A stretch of 64,000 nucleotides of DNA. Source: [Borrelia] tanukii (lineage in GTDB: Bacteria > Spirochaetota > Spirochaetia > Borreliales > Borreliaceae). The DNA is taken from the NCBI RefSeq assembly GCF_030436345.1, contig NZ_CP124038.1, forward strand, positions 558,001 to 622,000, given 5' to 3'. The notes beneath the pieces are model-generated. The model was not told where the DNA came from, ran no database searches, and saw nothing but the letters and a program-made list of their open reading frames with translations. The position numbers and the translations under genes are program-made. Below, piece by piece: positions 7,904 through 15,808 of the stretch. Every line of letters begins with the position of its first letter. Position 1 is the first letter of the stretch.

Positions 7904-9781
7904 TTGGAGTTTGTGAATTTGACAAATGCAGATGCATATGAATTTTGGGCTTTGCCAGTTTGTTGTAATGTTAAAGATTCTTTTATTGAAGATTTTAGCT
8001 TTGTAGATGAACATGTAAGTTCAATTTTTAGTATCAGTTATAAAGACAATATAACTTTAAAGTTTAGAGATTTTGTTGATTCTAATGAATTTAATTTAAA
8101 GCTTTTTGATAATAAAATAAGCTTTGAAGGTCAAATTCCCTTGGTTTTGTATTCAGATAATTTGGATTGTTTACTAAAAGCAGAAAAAAGTGTTCTTTTT
8201 AATCTAAGAATTGACGATGGGAGTAATAATTACTCTTCTGGATTTGAAAAGAAAGAATCTGAAACTTGCAATGCTTTGAATGCTTGTTATGAATTTAGTG
8301 ATTACAATAGTTTCCCAGACGACTTTATTTTAGTTAAAATATTTTTTGATTCTGAAAATTTAATTATTGATGCTAACGTAGACAATATTTCTTTTTTGAA
8401 ATTTTTTATTAGTGAAAATTTTGGTGTGAATAAAGACAAAATAAAAATCAATTCTATTAATAATTACTGGTCTAGTTCTATTTTTCCTATTTCTTTTAAT
8501 GCAATTTTGCAAGGCATTGTAATTTCAAAAAGAATTAATAAAAAGGTTAATGTTGTTTATTACAAAAGGCATTTTGGAGTTTTAGATAATTTAAATTTAA
8601 CCTTTTCAGTTTCTAATTGTTTATTGGAAGATGGCAAGCTTTCAAAGATTATTTTAAAAATTGTAATAAATAGACCTTTAAATTTTTTATATAAGTTTTA
8701 TTTTAAATTTATTAATAATATTTTTAAAAATTTGTTTTTTGATGGATTTTTAGAATTTTTTTTTGTTGAGGATAAAAGTGACTTCATATTTTTTTATGAC
8801 AATCTTTTGGCATTTGAGACCTCTGTTTATAATTTTATTTATTCTAATTTTTACAATCTTGCTTTAGTGATGTCTTGTGAGCCAATAGGTTATTTGCTTA
8901 CGCAGATTAAAGGTGATTATAGTAGTTTTTTTAAAATTTTTAAAAAATTAGATTTAAAGAATTCTTTGATAAAGAAATCTTCTGTTTTAAGTGTTAATAA
9001 AAATTACAATATTTTTGATACTAGTCGCAGGGGAGTTGGTTTTGCGTATTTGAATTCAAACACTTATTTTTTAGGTGGAGAGCAATACGTTGTTGCTTTC
9101 TTATATAAGGACGGATTAAATATATTTTTACCCTACAGTATTATTGACAACAATTTAAGCAACTATTTGAAAAATAGTTTGGCAAAAACATTGGGCTTGG
9201 CCTATAGTAGCATAAATTTTTTAATAGATGAGAGTGTATTAGATTTTGCTGATTTTCATAGTCTTCTTTTTAAAGATCCCTATTTGATTGAAAAAGCAAT
9301 TTTAAGCATTAAGGACAATTTTTCTTCTTTGATAAGTGCAGATCTTATAAATGAATATCCTGTTATTTTTAAAGAAAAAATAGCTGTTGATTATGTTAAT
9401 GATTGTATGCTTGGGTGTTCTGTTGAGCTTAAATTTGAATTTTATTCTCTTAGTGTTGTTTTTAGCAATGTAAGCTTTTTTGTAGAGCAAGGCAAATTTG
9501 TCAAGCTTAAGTTAAATAACAAAAGAATTCGTACAATATTTGGGTTAGCGGTTGATTATGTATTTTGTAGTGCTAATGTAAATTGCAACATTAAAGATTG
9601 TTTGAGCTTAGAATTTATTGAAGATGGCGAGTTTGTTTTTTCTTTTAGAAGTTTTTTTATCGTTTCTGTTTCTGCAATTCGAACTGCTTTGATCCAGATG
9701 TTTGCTTTTAATACAAGTAGTACGCCTCTTGATTTTGAAGAAATTTTAAATAGCTGGAGTGTAAAAATTGATATTAATTAA
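7904..9781 (+). CDS. Degenerate xanthine/CO dehydrogenase-like large (molybdopterin) subunit (BB0554 homologue)
   Basis: Up to 625 residues. I align it by eye with the large subunit of molybdenum hydroxylases. Residues about 65-100 (LFDNKISFEGQIPLVLYSDN, then KAEKSVLF) match the usual LFxDxVxYVGQPVAxVVAET block. Residues about 370-470 (RRGVGFAYLNS..., DGLNIFLP..., LAKTLGLAYSSINFL) match the RGxGxA...DGSVxVxxGxxDIGQG...AAExLGV block. The C-terminus (SAIRTALIQMF, TPLDFEEIL) matches AxAxAIxDA...TPERVL. The cofactor GQG and the catalytic Glu of KGVGE appear lost. The start is not certain: TTG 7904, GTG 7913 or TTG 7919 (GGAG at 7906-7909 suits the last). It overlaps the next gene by 14 bases. Catalysis is doubtful; the family assignment needs a profile search. 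Confidence 0.75.
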   Translation: MEFVNLTNADAYEFWALPVCCNVKDSFIEDFSFVDEHVSSIFSISYKDNITLKFRDFVDSNEFNLKLFDNKISFEGQIPLVLYSDNLDCLLKAEKSVLFNLRIDDGSNNYSSGFEKKESETCNALNACYEFSDYNSFPDDFILVKIFFDSENLIIDANVDNISFLKFFISENFGVNKDKIKINSINNYWSSSIFPISFNAILQGIVISKRINKKVNVVYYKRHFGVLDNLNLTFSVSNCLLEDGKLSKIILKIVINRPLNFLYKFYFKFINNIFKNLFFDGFLEFFFVEDKSDFIFFYDNLLAFETSVYNFIYSNFYNLALVMSCEPIGYLLTQIKGDYSSFFKIFKKLDLKNSLIKKSSVLSVNKNYNIFDTSRRGVGFAYLNSNTYFLGGEQYVVAFLYKDGLNIFLPYSIIDNNLSNYLKNSLAKTLGLAYSSINFLIDESVLDFADFHSLLFKDPYLIEKAILSIKDNFSSLISADLINEYPVIFKEKIAVDYVNDCMLGCSVELKFEFYSLSVVFSNVSFFVEQGKFVKLKLNNKRIRTIFGLAVDYVFCSANVNCNIKDCLSLEFIEDGEFVFSFRSFFIVSVSAIRTALIQMFAFNTSSTPLDFEEILNSWSVKIDIN

Positions 9782-10235
9782 TTTCAATTTAAATGGGGAG
9801 AGTGTTTCAAAAAAGATTAGTCTTTCTTTGGCGACTAGAAGTCTCTTGGAGTCTATATTTTTTGCTAAGAGTAATAGTTTGGAGTACGTTAATAATAACA
9901 GATTTTTTTTAATTTTATTAGATTCTAGACTTGTTTATTCTAATTTAATTCCCGCTTTTATTTTAAATGGTCGTAGTGTAGTTACTCTTGAAGGACTCAA
10001 GAAAAAAAGTTTTTATCAGTACATGCAAAAGATTTTATTAGAAGATGATTTTAATTTTTGTAGCAATTGTTTTGAATCCAATATTTTGCTGTTTTATTAC
10101 TTTTTGGAAAATAAGATTGTAAGCAAATCGGATATTTTAGGCTATAGAAATTCATTAAAATGTAATTGTATGGATGTTAATACTTTTTTATCTCTCTATT
10201 TGAAAGCTGAAGAGTTGTATAGAAAAAATGGTTAA
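9768..10235 (+). CDS. Degenerate [2Fe-2S] small subunit of a molybdenum hydroxylase (BB0555 homologue)
   Basis: 155 residues, the normal length of CoxS/XdhC-type small subunits. The N-terminus (INFNLNGESV) and LIPAFILNGRSVVTLEGL match the family's FTLNGEEV and CLVPAxxxDGxxVTTIEGL. The plant-ferredoxin-type cluster site has lost all four cysteines (EYVNNNRFFLILLD in place of KYGCGEGDCGACTVLLDG). The second, proximal cluster site is kept: Cys98-x2-Cys101 and Cys132-x-Cys134, spaced 30 apart, where the family has about 31. Start TTG at 9768 with GGAG eight bases upstream. It overlaps both neighbours (14 and 8 bases), so the three genes are translationally coupled. Confidence 0.78.
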   Translation: MILINFNLNGESVSKKISLSLATRSLLESIFFAKSNSLEYVNNNRFFLILLDSRLVYSNLIPAFILNGRSVVTLEGLKKKSFYQYMQKILLEDDFNFCSNCFESNILLFYYFLENKIVSKSDILGYRNSLKCNCMDVNTFLSLYLKAEELYRKNG

Positions 10236-11097
10236 TGTTAAGGTTTATTATCCTGAAAGTTTTAATATACTCGCTAATTTATTTAACAAAAATTTAAATA
10301 ATTATATCATTTATAATGAGCTAGATTTTAAAAAAAATCCTAATTTATTCAATAAAGAAACACACATTGATAATTTTTTTCTTGTTGGTAATTTTGAAAA
10401 ATTTAATAAAGTGTCTTTAAGGGGTAATTTTCTTGAAATGGGACCGTGTGTTACTTATAACGAGATACTTCAGATTGGTAAGCAAAATATTCCAAGTTTG
10501 CTTTATGAATTTATTTCAAAATTTAATGATAAAATATATTTAAATAGCATTAACCTTGCAAATGGGTTTTATTATAAAAATACTATTTTTGATATTTATC
10601 CTTTATTGTTGAGCCTTGATGCTCAAATTGAATTTAAAAATGTTTTGACTAAAAAAACCTATGTTTTTAGTGCTTATAATTTAAATAGGGTTGAGTATAT
10701 TGCAAACCGAAGTATTGTTCTTGTTACTAAATTTAAATTTCCAATGATGAATCTATGGAACAGAAGCTTTTATCATAAAATATTTTTCAATACCTCGTCT
10801 TTTGACATTTTAGAAGAAACGGACATTATTTTTATATGTATTCTTTTAAACATAAAAAGAGATGTTATAAATGATTTTTTGTTAAAAATATTTTATGATG
10901 ATAAAGTTATCGTCATAAAGGATTTTCAGATTTTACTTTTAAACAAATCTTTGCCGCTTTCATTTTCTGAAATAGAAAATTCTCTTAAAATGTTGGATAA
11001 AAATATAAGAGATTCTAAAAATTTTAATATAGGAGAGAGAAATTTAAAGCTAATAAAGAATTTTTATTTAGATATATTAATGAGTTTTAGTTTTTAA
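10228..11097 (+). CDS. Degenerate FAD-binding subunit of a molybdenum hydroxylase (BB0556 homologue)
   Basis: 289 residues, the usual size of CoxM/XdhB-type flavin subunits. Matching blocks are LEMGPCVTYNEIL with IPSLLYEFISKF (family: IGAxxTxxEI...PxLxEAxxxxA), then IYLNSINLANG and DIYPLLLSLDAQIEF (family: RNxATIGGNLA...SDLxPALLALDAxxxL), and ILVTKFKFP-like EIxxxIxxP. Both FAD motifs are changed: AGGT/H is not recognisable near residue 30, and TIGGN reads SINLAN. FAD binding is therefore uncertain. The ATG lies 8 bases inside the preceding gene. Last of the three coupled genes. Confidence 0.75.
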   Translation: MVNVKVYYPESFNILANLFNKNLNNYIIYNELDFKKNPNLFNKETHIDNFFLVGNFEKFNKVSLRGNFLEMGPCVTYNEILQIGKQNIPSLLYEFISKFNDKIYLNSINLANGFYYKNTIFDIYPLLLSLDAQIEFKNVLTKKTYVFSAYNLNRVEYIANRSIVLVTKFKFPMMNLWNRSFYHKIFFNTSSFDILEETDIIFICILLNIKRDVINDFLLKIFYDDKVIVIKDFQILLLNKSLPLSFSEIENSLKMLDKNIRDSKNFNIGERNLKLIKNFYLDILMSFSF

Positions 11098-11230
11098 TGG
11101 TCCAAATAAGTTTAATTACTATCTTTAGTATGCTATATTTCTTATATAAAGGGAATATATTTATTTTTATGTATTATAATGTAAAAAGTTAATCAAAAAA
11201 TAATATTCATAATGAGGGGTTTCTATACTT
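11098..11230 (+). promoter_or_regulatory. ptsH: Promoter region of the ptsH operon
   Basis: A perfect -10 box TATAAT lies at 11175-11180; no good -35 is visible at 16-18 bases upstream. It would give a leader of about 45 bases. GAGGGG at 11214-11219 is the ribosome binding site, rather far (about 11 bases) from the ATG. No other feature is seen in this gap. Confidence 0.55.
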
Positions 11231-11491
11231 ATGGTAAAAAAAGAAGCAATTATTAAGGCTGTAAATGGTTTACATGTTAGGCCTGCATCAACTTTTGTGA
11301 AAAAAGCTAAAGAATATTCTAGTGAGATAACAATAGAATCTGATGGGAAGTCTGTTAGCGGAAAGAGTTTATTCAGGCTTCAAACTTTGGAATTGTCATC
11401 AGGTAAAAAGCTTTTGATATGTGCTGAGGGTGAGGATGAGGAAATTGCTGCTTCAGAGCTTGCAAAGCTTATTGAATCTTTTAAGGAATGA
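11231..11491 (+). CDS. ptsH: PTS phosphocarrier protein HPr
   Basis: Carries phosphate from enzyme I to the sugar-specific EIIA proteins of the phosphotransferase system, in the cytoplasm. 86 residues, standard size. The active-site histidine is His15 in NGLHVRPAS; the regulatory-site serine Ser46 (GKSLF) is also kept, so Ser phosphorylation is possible in principle, but no kinase gene lies in this window. First gene of ptsH-ptsI-crr (20 and 4 base gaps), a standard order. Glycolytic sugars are Borrelia's main carbon source, so this operon is central. Confidence 0.97.
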   Translation: MVKKEAIIKAVNGLHVRPASTFVKKAKEYSSEITIESDGKSVSGKSLFRLQTLELSSGKKLLICAEGEDEEIAASELAKLIESFKE

Positions 11492-11511
11492 ATTTTAGAG
11501 GGATTTAAGTT

Positions 11512-13233
11512 ATGACTTTATCGGGTAAAAGAATATCTAAAGGGATAGGCATTGGAGAAGTTCTTTGTATTAGGAAAAATTTTGATAAAATTGTAAGTAG
11601 AGAAAAAATCGATTTTTCTCAAGTTGATAGTGAGATATCAAAATTCAATAAAGCTAAGTCAAAAGCAATTGAAGCGCTTAAGGATCTTGAGAGAAAGGCC
11701 GTGCTTCAATTTGGAGATGACAAGAAAGGTATTTTTGAAGGTCAAGTGTTGATTGTTGAAGACGATGAATTTTCTGAGCTTGTTATTGAGTTTATTACAA
11801 AGGAAAATTATAGCGCTGCTTATTCTATTTATTTGGCGTTTGAAAATTTGGTTAAAAGCGTGGAAGACTATAAAGATCCTTATTTAAAAGAAAGAGCATC
11901 TGATTATAAGGACATTAGAAATAGATTAATTTCCATCATTTTAGGTCAAGTAACCGATTTTTCTGAGATTAATAAAGATGTTATTCTTGTTACCGAGGAA
12001 TTAACACCATCTGATACCATGCAGTTTGACTTAAATTATGTTAAAGGATTTTTAACTGCAGTTGGAGGAGAAACTTCTCACGCTGCTATTTTGGCAAGAA
12101 CAATGGGGCTTCCAGCGCTTGTTATGACTTTACTAGACATTGATGCGTTAAAGGATGGTGATAAAATAGTCATTGATGCAATATCTTCTATTGTTATTAA
12201 AAATCCTTCTTCTGATGAGCTTAATCTTTATGAAGGGAAGATTTTGCGTCAAATAGAGATGGAAAAAGAGCTTTTTTCTTTAAAAGATAAAGCTGCTGAA
12301 ACAAAAGATGGCGTAAAAGTGTTTTTAAAGGCAAATATTGGAACACCTGTTGATGTTACCTATGTTAATAAATACGGTGTTGAGGGAATAGGTCTTTTTA
12401 GAACAGAATTCTTATATATGAAGTCTTTACAGCCCCCAACAGAAGATGAGCAGTTTGAAACTTATAAAAGAGTTATAGATACAATGGAAAAGAAAGGGGT
12501 TGTTACGATTCGTACTCTTGATGTTGGTGGGGATAAGGAAATTCCCTATCTTAATTTTAAAAAAGAGGAGAATCCCTTTTTGGGCTTTAGGGCGCTTAGG
12601 ATGTATAAGGAATATGAGGAATTAATCCAAGCACAGTTTAATGCTATTTTTAGAGCCAGTCATTATGGGAAGATAAGGGTAATGGTGCCTATGCTTACCA
12701 GATATGAAGAGATTGAAACGATCGAATATTTTGTGAATAATGCAAAAATCAATTTGAGGTCTAGAAGTTTGCCTTTTGATGAAAATTTGGAAGTGGGTTG
12801 CATGATAGAAGTTCCTTCTGCAGCTTTAATTTCTTCTAAACTTGCTAATAAATTGAATTTTTTTAGTATAGGAACTAACGATTTAACCCAATATGTTTTA
12901 GCTGTTGATCGTGGTAATCAAAAAATATCAAATTTATATGATAAGTATAATCCTGCTGTTTTGAAATTAATCAAAAAGGTTCTTGACGATGGAGTTAGTT
13001 CTGGAATTGATGTATCTGTTTGTGGCGAGCTTGGCGGAGATGATGCTGGGGCGTTACTTCTTGTAGGTCTTGGATTTAGATCTTTGAGTATGATTCCTAG
13101 TGCTACACTTAGAATTAAATATTTGCTTAAAAAGTATACAATAATGGAATTGGAAGAATTGGCAAATAGGGTTTTAAATAGCGATTCTGAGCAAGAGACT
13201 TTAAGTTATTTTGATAAATTTATAGGAGATTAG
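11512..13233 (+). CDS. ptsI: PTS enzyme I (phosphoenolpyruvate-protein phosphotransferase)
   Basis: Transfers phosphate from PEP to HPr, the first step of PTS sugar uptake. 573 residues, normal length. The phospho-histidine is His190 in GGETSHAAILART; the PEP-binding TIM-barrel domain shows TLDVGGDKEIPYL, the NPFLGFRALR segment and the CGELGGD motif near the C-terminus with its catalytic cysteine. A ribosome binding site (GAGGG) lies just before the ATG. It is cotranscribed with ptsH and crr by spacing. Confidence 0.97.
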   Translation: MTLSGKRISKGIGIGEVLCIRKNFDKIVSREKIDFSQVDSEISKFNKAKSKAIEALKDLERKAVLQFGDDKKGIFEGQVLIVEDDEFSELVIEFITKENYSAAYSIYLAFENLVKSVEDYKDPYLKERASDYKDIRNRLISIILGQVTDFSEINKDVILVTEELTPSDTMQFDLNYVKGFLTAVGGETSHAAILARTMGLPALVMTLLDIDALKDGDKIVIDAISSIVIKNPSSDELNLYEGKILRQIEMEKELFSLKDKAAETKDGVKVFLKANIGTPVDVTYVNKYGVEGIGLFRTEFLYMKSLQPPTEDEQFETYKRVIDTMEKKGVVTIRTLDVGGDKEIPYLNFKKEENPFLGFRALRMYKEYEELIQAQFNAIFRASHYGKIRVMVPMLTRYEEIETIEYFVNNAKINLRSRSLPFDENLEVGCMIEVPSAALISSKLANKLNFFSIGTNDLTQYVLAVDRGNQKISNLYDKYNPAVLKLIKKVLDDGVSSGIDVSVCGELGGDDAGALLLVGLGFRSLSMIPSATLRIKYLLKKYTIMELEELANRVLNSDSEQETLSYFDKFIGD

Positions 13234-13237
13234 TTAT

Positions 13238-13807
13238 ATGGGGTTTTTAGATTTTTTTAAAAAAACCGCTACATTGGATTTGATTGCTCCGATTAGTGGA
13301 AAAGTTATGTCAATTGATAAGGTTCCCGACGAAGCGTTTGCTGAAAAAATAGTCGGTGATGGAATTGCAATTCTTCCAACAAGTAATGAGTTGCTGGCGC
13401 CTTGTGATGGTAAAATAGGTAAAATTTTTAAAACTAATCATGCCTTTAGCCTTGAAACCAAAGAAGGTGTTGAAATTTTTGTCCATTTTGGAATTAATAC
13501 TCTTAATTTAAATGGCAAAGGTTTTACAAGAGTTGCTGAAGAAGGCGTTAATGTCAAGCAAGGCGAAGTTATTATTAGGCTCGATCTTGAATATTTAAAA
13601 GAGCATTCGGAATCCGTTATTACTCCGGTTGTTATTGCAAATTCCGATGAAGTTTCAAGTATAGAATATTCTTTTGGAAAGCTTGAAAATGAGGCCGAAT
13701 ATATTTTGCTGTCTTCAACTGTTTTGACAGAGGAAATTAGACATAAAATATCTCAAACAAAGCCTGTTACTGCAGGTAAAGATTTAGTGTTGCGAGTTAA
13801 AAAGTAA
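13238..13807 (+). CDS. crr: PTS glucose-type EIIA component
   Basis: Soluble EIIA-Glc domain that passes phosphate from HPr to a membrane EIICB. 189 residues. The two histidines of the active site are kept with the same 15-residue spacing as in E. coli: His68 (TNHAF) and the phospho-acceptor His83 (FVHFGINT). LDLIAPISGKV and DGIAILP are family hallmarks. It lies 4 bases after ptsI. Because no membrane EII is in this operon, it presumably serves permeases encoded elsewhere. Confidence 0.95.
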   Translation: MGFLDFFKKTATLDLIAPISGKVMSIDKVPDEAFAEKIVGDGIAILPTSNELLAPCDGKIGKIFKTNHAFSLETKEGVEIFVHFGINTLNLNGKGFTRVAEEGVNVKQGEVIIRLDLEYLKEHSESVITPVVIANSDEVSSIEYSFGKLENEAEYILLSSTVLTEEIRHKISQTKPVTAGKDLVLRVKK

Positions 13808-13841
13808 AAAGAGAGAGAGTTTTAAACCCTCTCTTTTGTTT
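13807..13841. terminator. Bidirectional terminator between crr and htpG
   Basis: AAAAGAGAG (13807-13815) pairs with CTCTCTTTT (13829-13837), followed by GTTTTTAG. The arms begin and end with A and T runs, so the hairpin can end transcription from both convergent genes. It lies directly after the crr stop and just before the htpG stop at 13846. Confidence 0.8.
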
Positions 13842-13845
13842 TTAG

Positions 13846-15696
13846 TCATAACAAGTCTTTTTCTAAAAATTCGTTTATTATGTTTATAAATTTTCCTGGA
13901 TTTTTGCTAGGCATTCCTGAAGTTAGCATAGCTTCCTCAAAAAGGAGAATACTTATTTTTTCCAATTTTTCAGGCTCTAGATTTTTTAAATTTTGGACTA
14001 TTTTATTATTAGGGTTTAATTCAAGTATTGGTTTAATTTCTTTTACCTCTTGTCCCATTGACAGCATGATTTTCTGCATTTGGTAAGTTGGATCGTTGCT
14101 ATCAACAATTATTGCTGAAGGTTCTTTTATCAATGTTGCCGAAAGATTGACCTCTTTTATGTGATCCTTAAGGATTTCTTTTACTTTTGTAAGAATATCT
14201 TTGAACTCTTCTTCAATTTTTTTGAAATTTTCATCTTTTAATTCATTGCTAGTTTCATTTTTGTTTATTGCTTTTAATTTTAATCCTTCGTATTCTGGAA
14301 TTAGATTTAAAATAGCCTCATCAAGTTCATCGTCCATGATTAGGATTTCAAATCCTTTTTCTTTATAGGCGCTTACTATTGGATTTTCTTTTAATATATT
14401 TTCTTTACCACCTGTTATATAGTAAATGCTTTTCTGGCTTTCATTCATTCTTTCTTTGTACTCTTTAAAAGACACAAATCCATCTACGCTTGAAGATTTA
14501 AATCTTATTAATGAGATAAGCTTTTCTCTGTTTTCAAAGTCAGAATAAACACCTTCTTTAATGCATCTCCCAAATTCTTTGGAAAACTCTGAAAATTTTT
14601 CAGGATTTTTTTTGCTTAGCTTTTCAAGCTCGCCTAGTATTTTTTTTACAGAAGATGATTTTATTTTAGACAAAATTTTATTTTGCTGTAAAATCTCTCT
14701 GCTTACATTGAGTGGTAAATCTTGGCAGTCTATAATTCCTTTTATAAATCTTAGATAGTTTGGGAGCAAACTGCCTTCAGAATCTGTAATAAAGATTCTA
14801 TTTATAAATAGCTTTACCCCAGGTTTAGTGTTTGGGTAATATAAATCATAAGGAGCTTTACTCGGAATATAAAATAAATTAGTATATTCTAAATTCCCTT
14901 CAGCTTTTGTATGAATATGCAGCAATGGATTTTCATAGTCAAAGGTTGTATTTTTGTAAAATTCATTGTATTCTTCTGATTTAATTTCGCTTTTATTTTT
15001 TGTCCAAAGAGCAGTGGTTTCATTTAATTTTTCTTCTTTTTCTTCTATTCCTTCTTGTTTTCCGTCCTTCATTATAGGTTCGTTGTATTTTATATAAATG
15101 GGATAATTTATGTGATTTGAATATTTTTTGATAATTTCTTGAATTTTCCATTTATTAGCATACTCAAGCCCTTCTTTATTAAGATAAAGCTTTATTTCTG
15201 TGCCGGACTCTTCTTTTTTTGCTTTTTCTATTTCATATCCTGTTTTGCCATCGCTAGACCAAATGTAAGCATCGCTTTCTAGTGCTTTTTTTGATGTAAC
15301 TTCTACTTTTTCTGATACTATGAATGCACTGTAAAATCCAACTCCAAACTGACCAATTAAACTTGCAGATTTTTTTTCATCTTGTTTTAAATTGTTAATA
15401 AATTCTTTAGTTCCTGATTTTGCAATTACCCCAAGATGATTAGTTAAATCTTCTTCGTTCATTCCGATGCCATTATCTTTAATTAGGATACTTTTATCGT
15501 CAAATGTTATTTCTATTTTTGGTTCTAAAACAATGTTTTTGAATTTTTCATTTGTCAAACTTAAAAACTTGAGTTTATCAATGGCGTCAGACGCATTTGA
15601 TATCAATTCTCTTAAAAATATTTCTTTATGAGAGTAAAGAGAGTGAATGATTAAATAAAGCAAATCATTTACTTCTGTATCAAATTGTTTTTTCAT
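13846..15696 (-). CDS. htpG: Chaperone HtpG (Hsp90)
   Basis: ATP-dependent bacterial Hsp90, cytoplasmic. The frame is open to 15798, but the start is ATG at 15696: AAAGGA lies about 8 bases upstream and the protein then begins MKKQFDTEVNDLLYLIIHSLYSHKE, as in the family. 616 residues. The N-terminal GHKL ATPase has ELISNASDA, DNGIGM and GQFGVGFYSAF; the middle domain carries the NVSREILQQ segment. The upstream hydrophobic extension is not part of the protein. Convergent with crr, divergent from gnd. Confidence 0.96.
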   Translation of the reverse strand: MKKQFDTEVNDLLYLIIHSLYSHKEIFLRELISNASDAIDKLKFLSLTNEKFKNIVLEPKIEITFDDKSILIKDNGIGMNEEDLTNHLGVIAKSGTKEFINNLKQDEKKSASLIGQFGVGFYSAFIVSEKVEVTSKKALESDAYIWSSDGKTGYEIEKAKKEESGTEIKLYLNKEGLEYANKWKIQEIIKKYSNHINYPIYIKYNEPIMKDGKQEGIEEKEEKLNETTALWTKNKSEIKSEEYNEFYKNTTFDYENPLLHIHTKAEGNLEYTNLFYIPSKAPYDLYYPNTKPGVKLFINRIFITDSEGSLLPNYLRFIKGIIDCQDLPLNVSREILQQNKILSKIKSSSVKKILGELEKLSKKNPEKFSEFSKEFGRCIKEGVYSDFENREKLISLIRFKSSSVDGFVSFKEYKERMNESQKSIYYITGGKENILKENPIVSAYKEKGFEILIMDDELDEAILNLIPEYEGLKLKAINKNETSNELKDENFKKIEEEFKDILTKVKEILKDHIKEVNLSATLIKEPSAIIVDSNDPTYQMQKIMLSMGQEVKEIKPILELNPNNKIVQNLKNLEPEKLEKISILLFEEAMLTSGMPSKNPGKFINIINEFLEKDLL

Positions 15697-15808
15697 GTAA
15701 ATTTTCCTTTTCAATTTAATCTTTACTTTTTTTATAATATAACATAATCTAAAAATAATAAATAAAGCAGTTTGTTTAAAATAGAAAATTAGAATCAAGG
15801 AGAATGCA

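Noticed and set aside
7769..8014. 81-codon minus-strand ORF upstream of and overlapping the large-subunit-like gene
   Set aside because: Antisense to the conserved start of that gene; no ribosome site or recognisable motif. Left out, though a short regulatory transcript cannot be excluded.
15697..15798. N-terminal extension of htpG
   Set aside because: 34 extra hydrophobic/basic residues are not found in the family, and a good ribosome site directly precedes ATG 15696.
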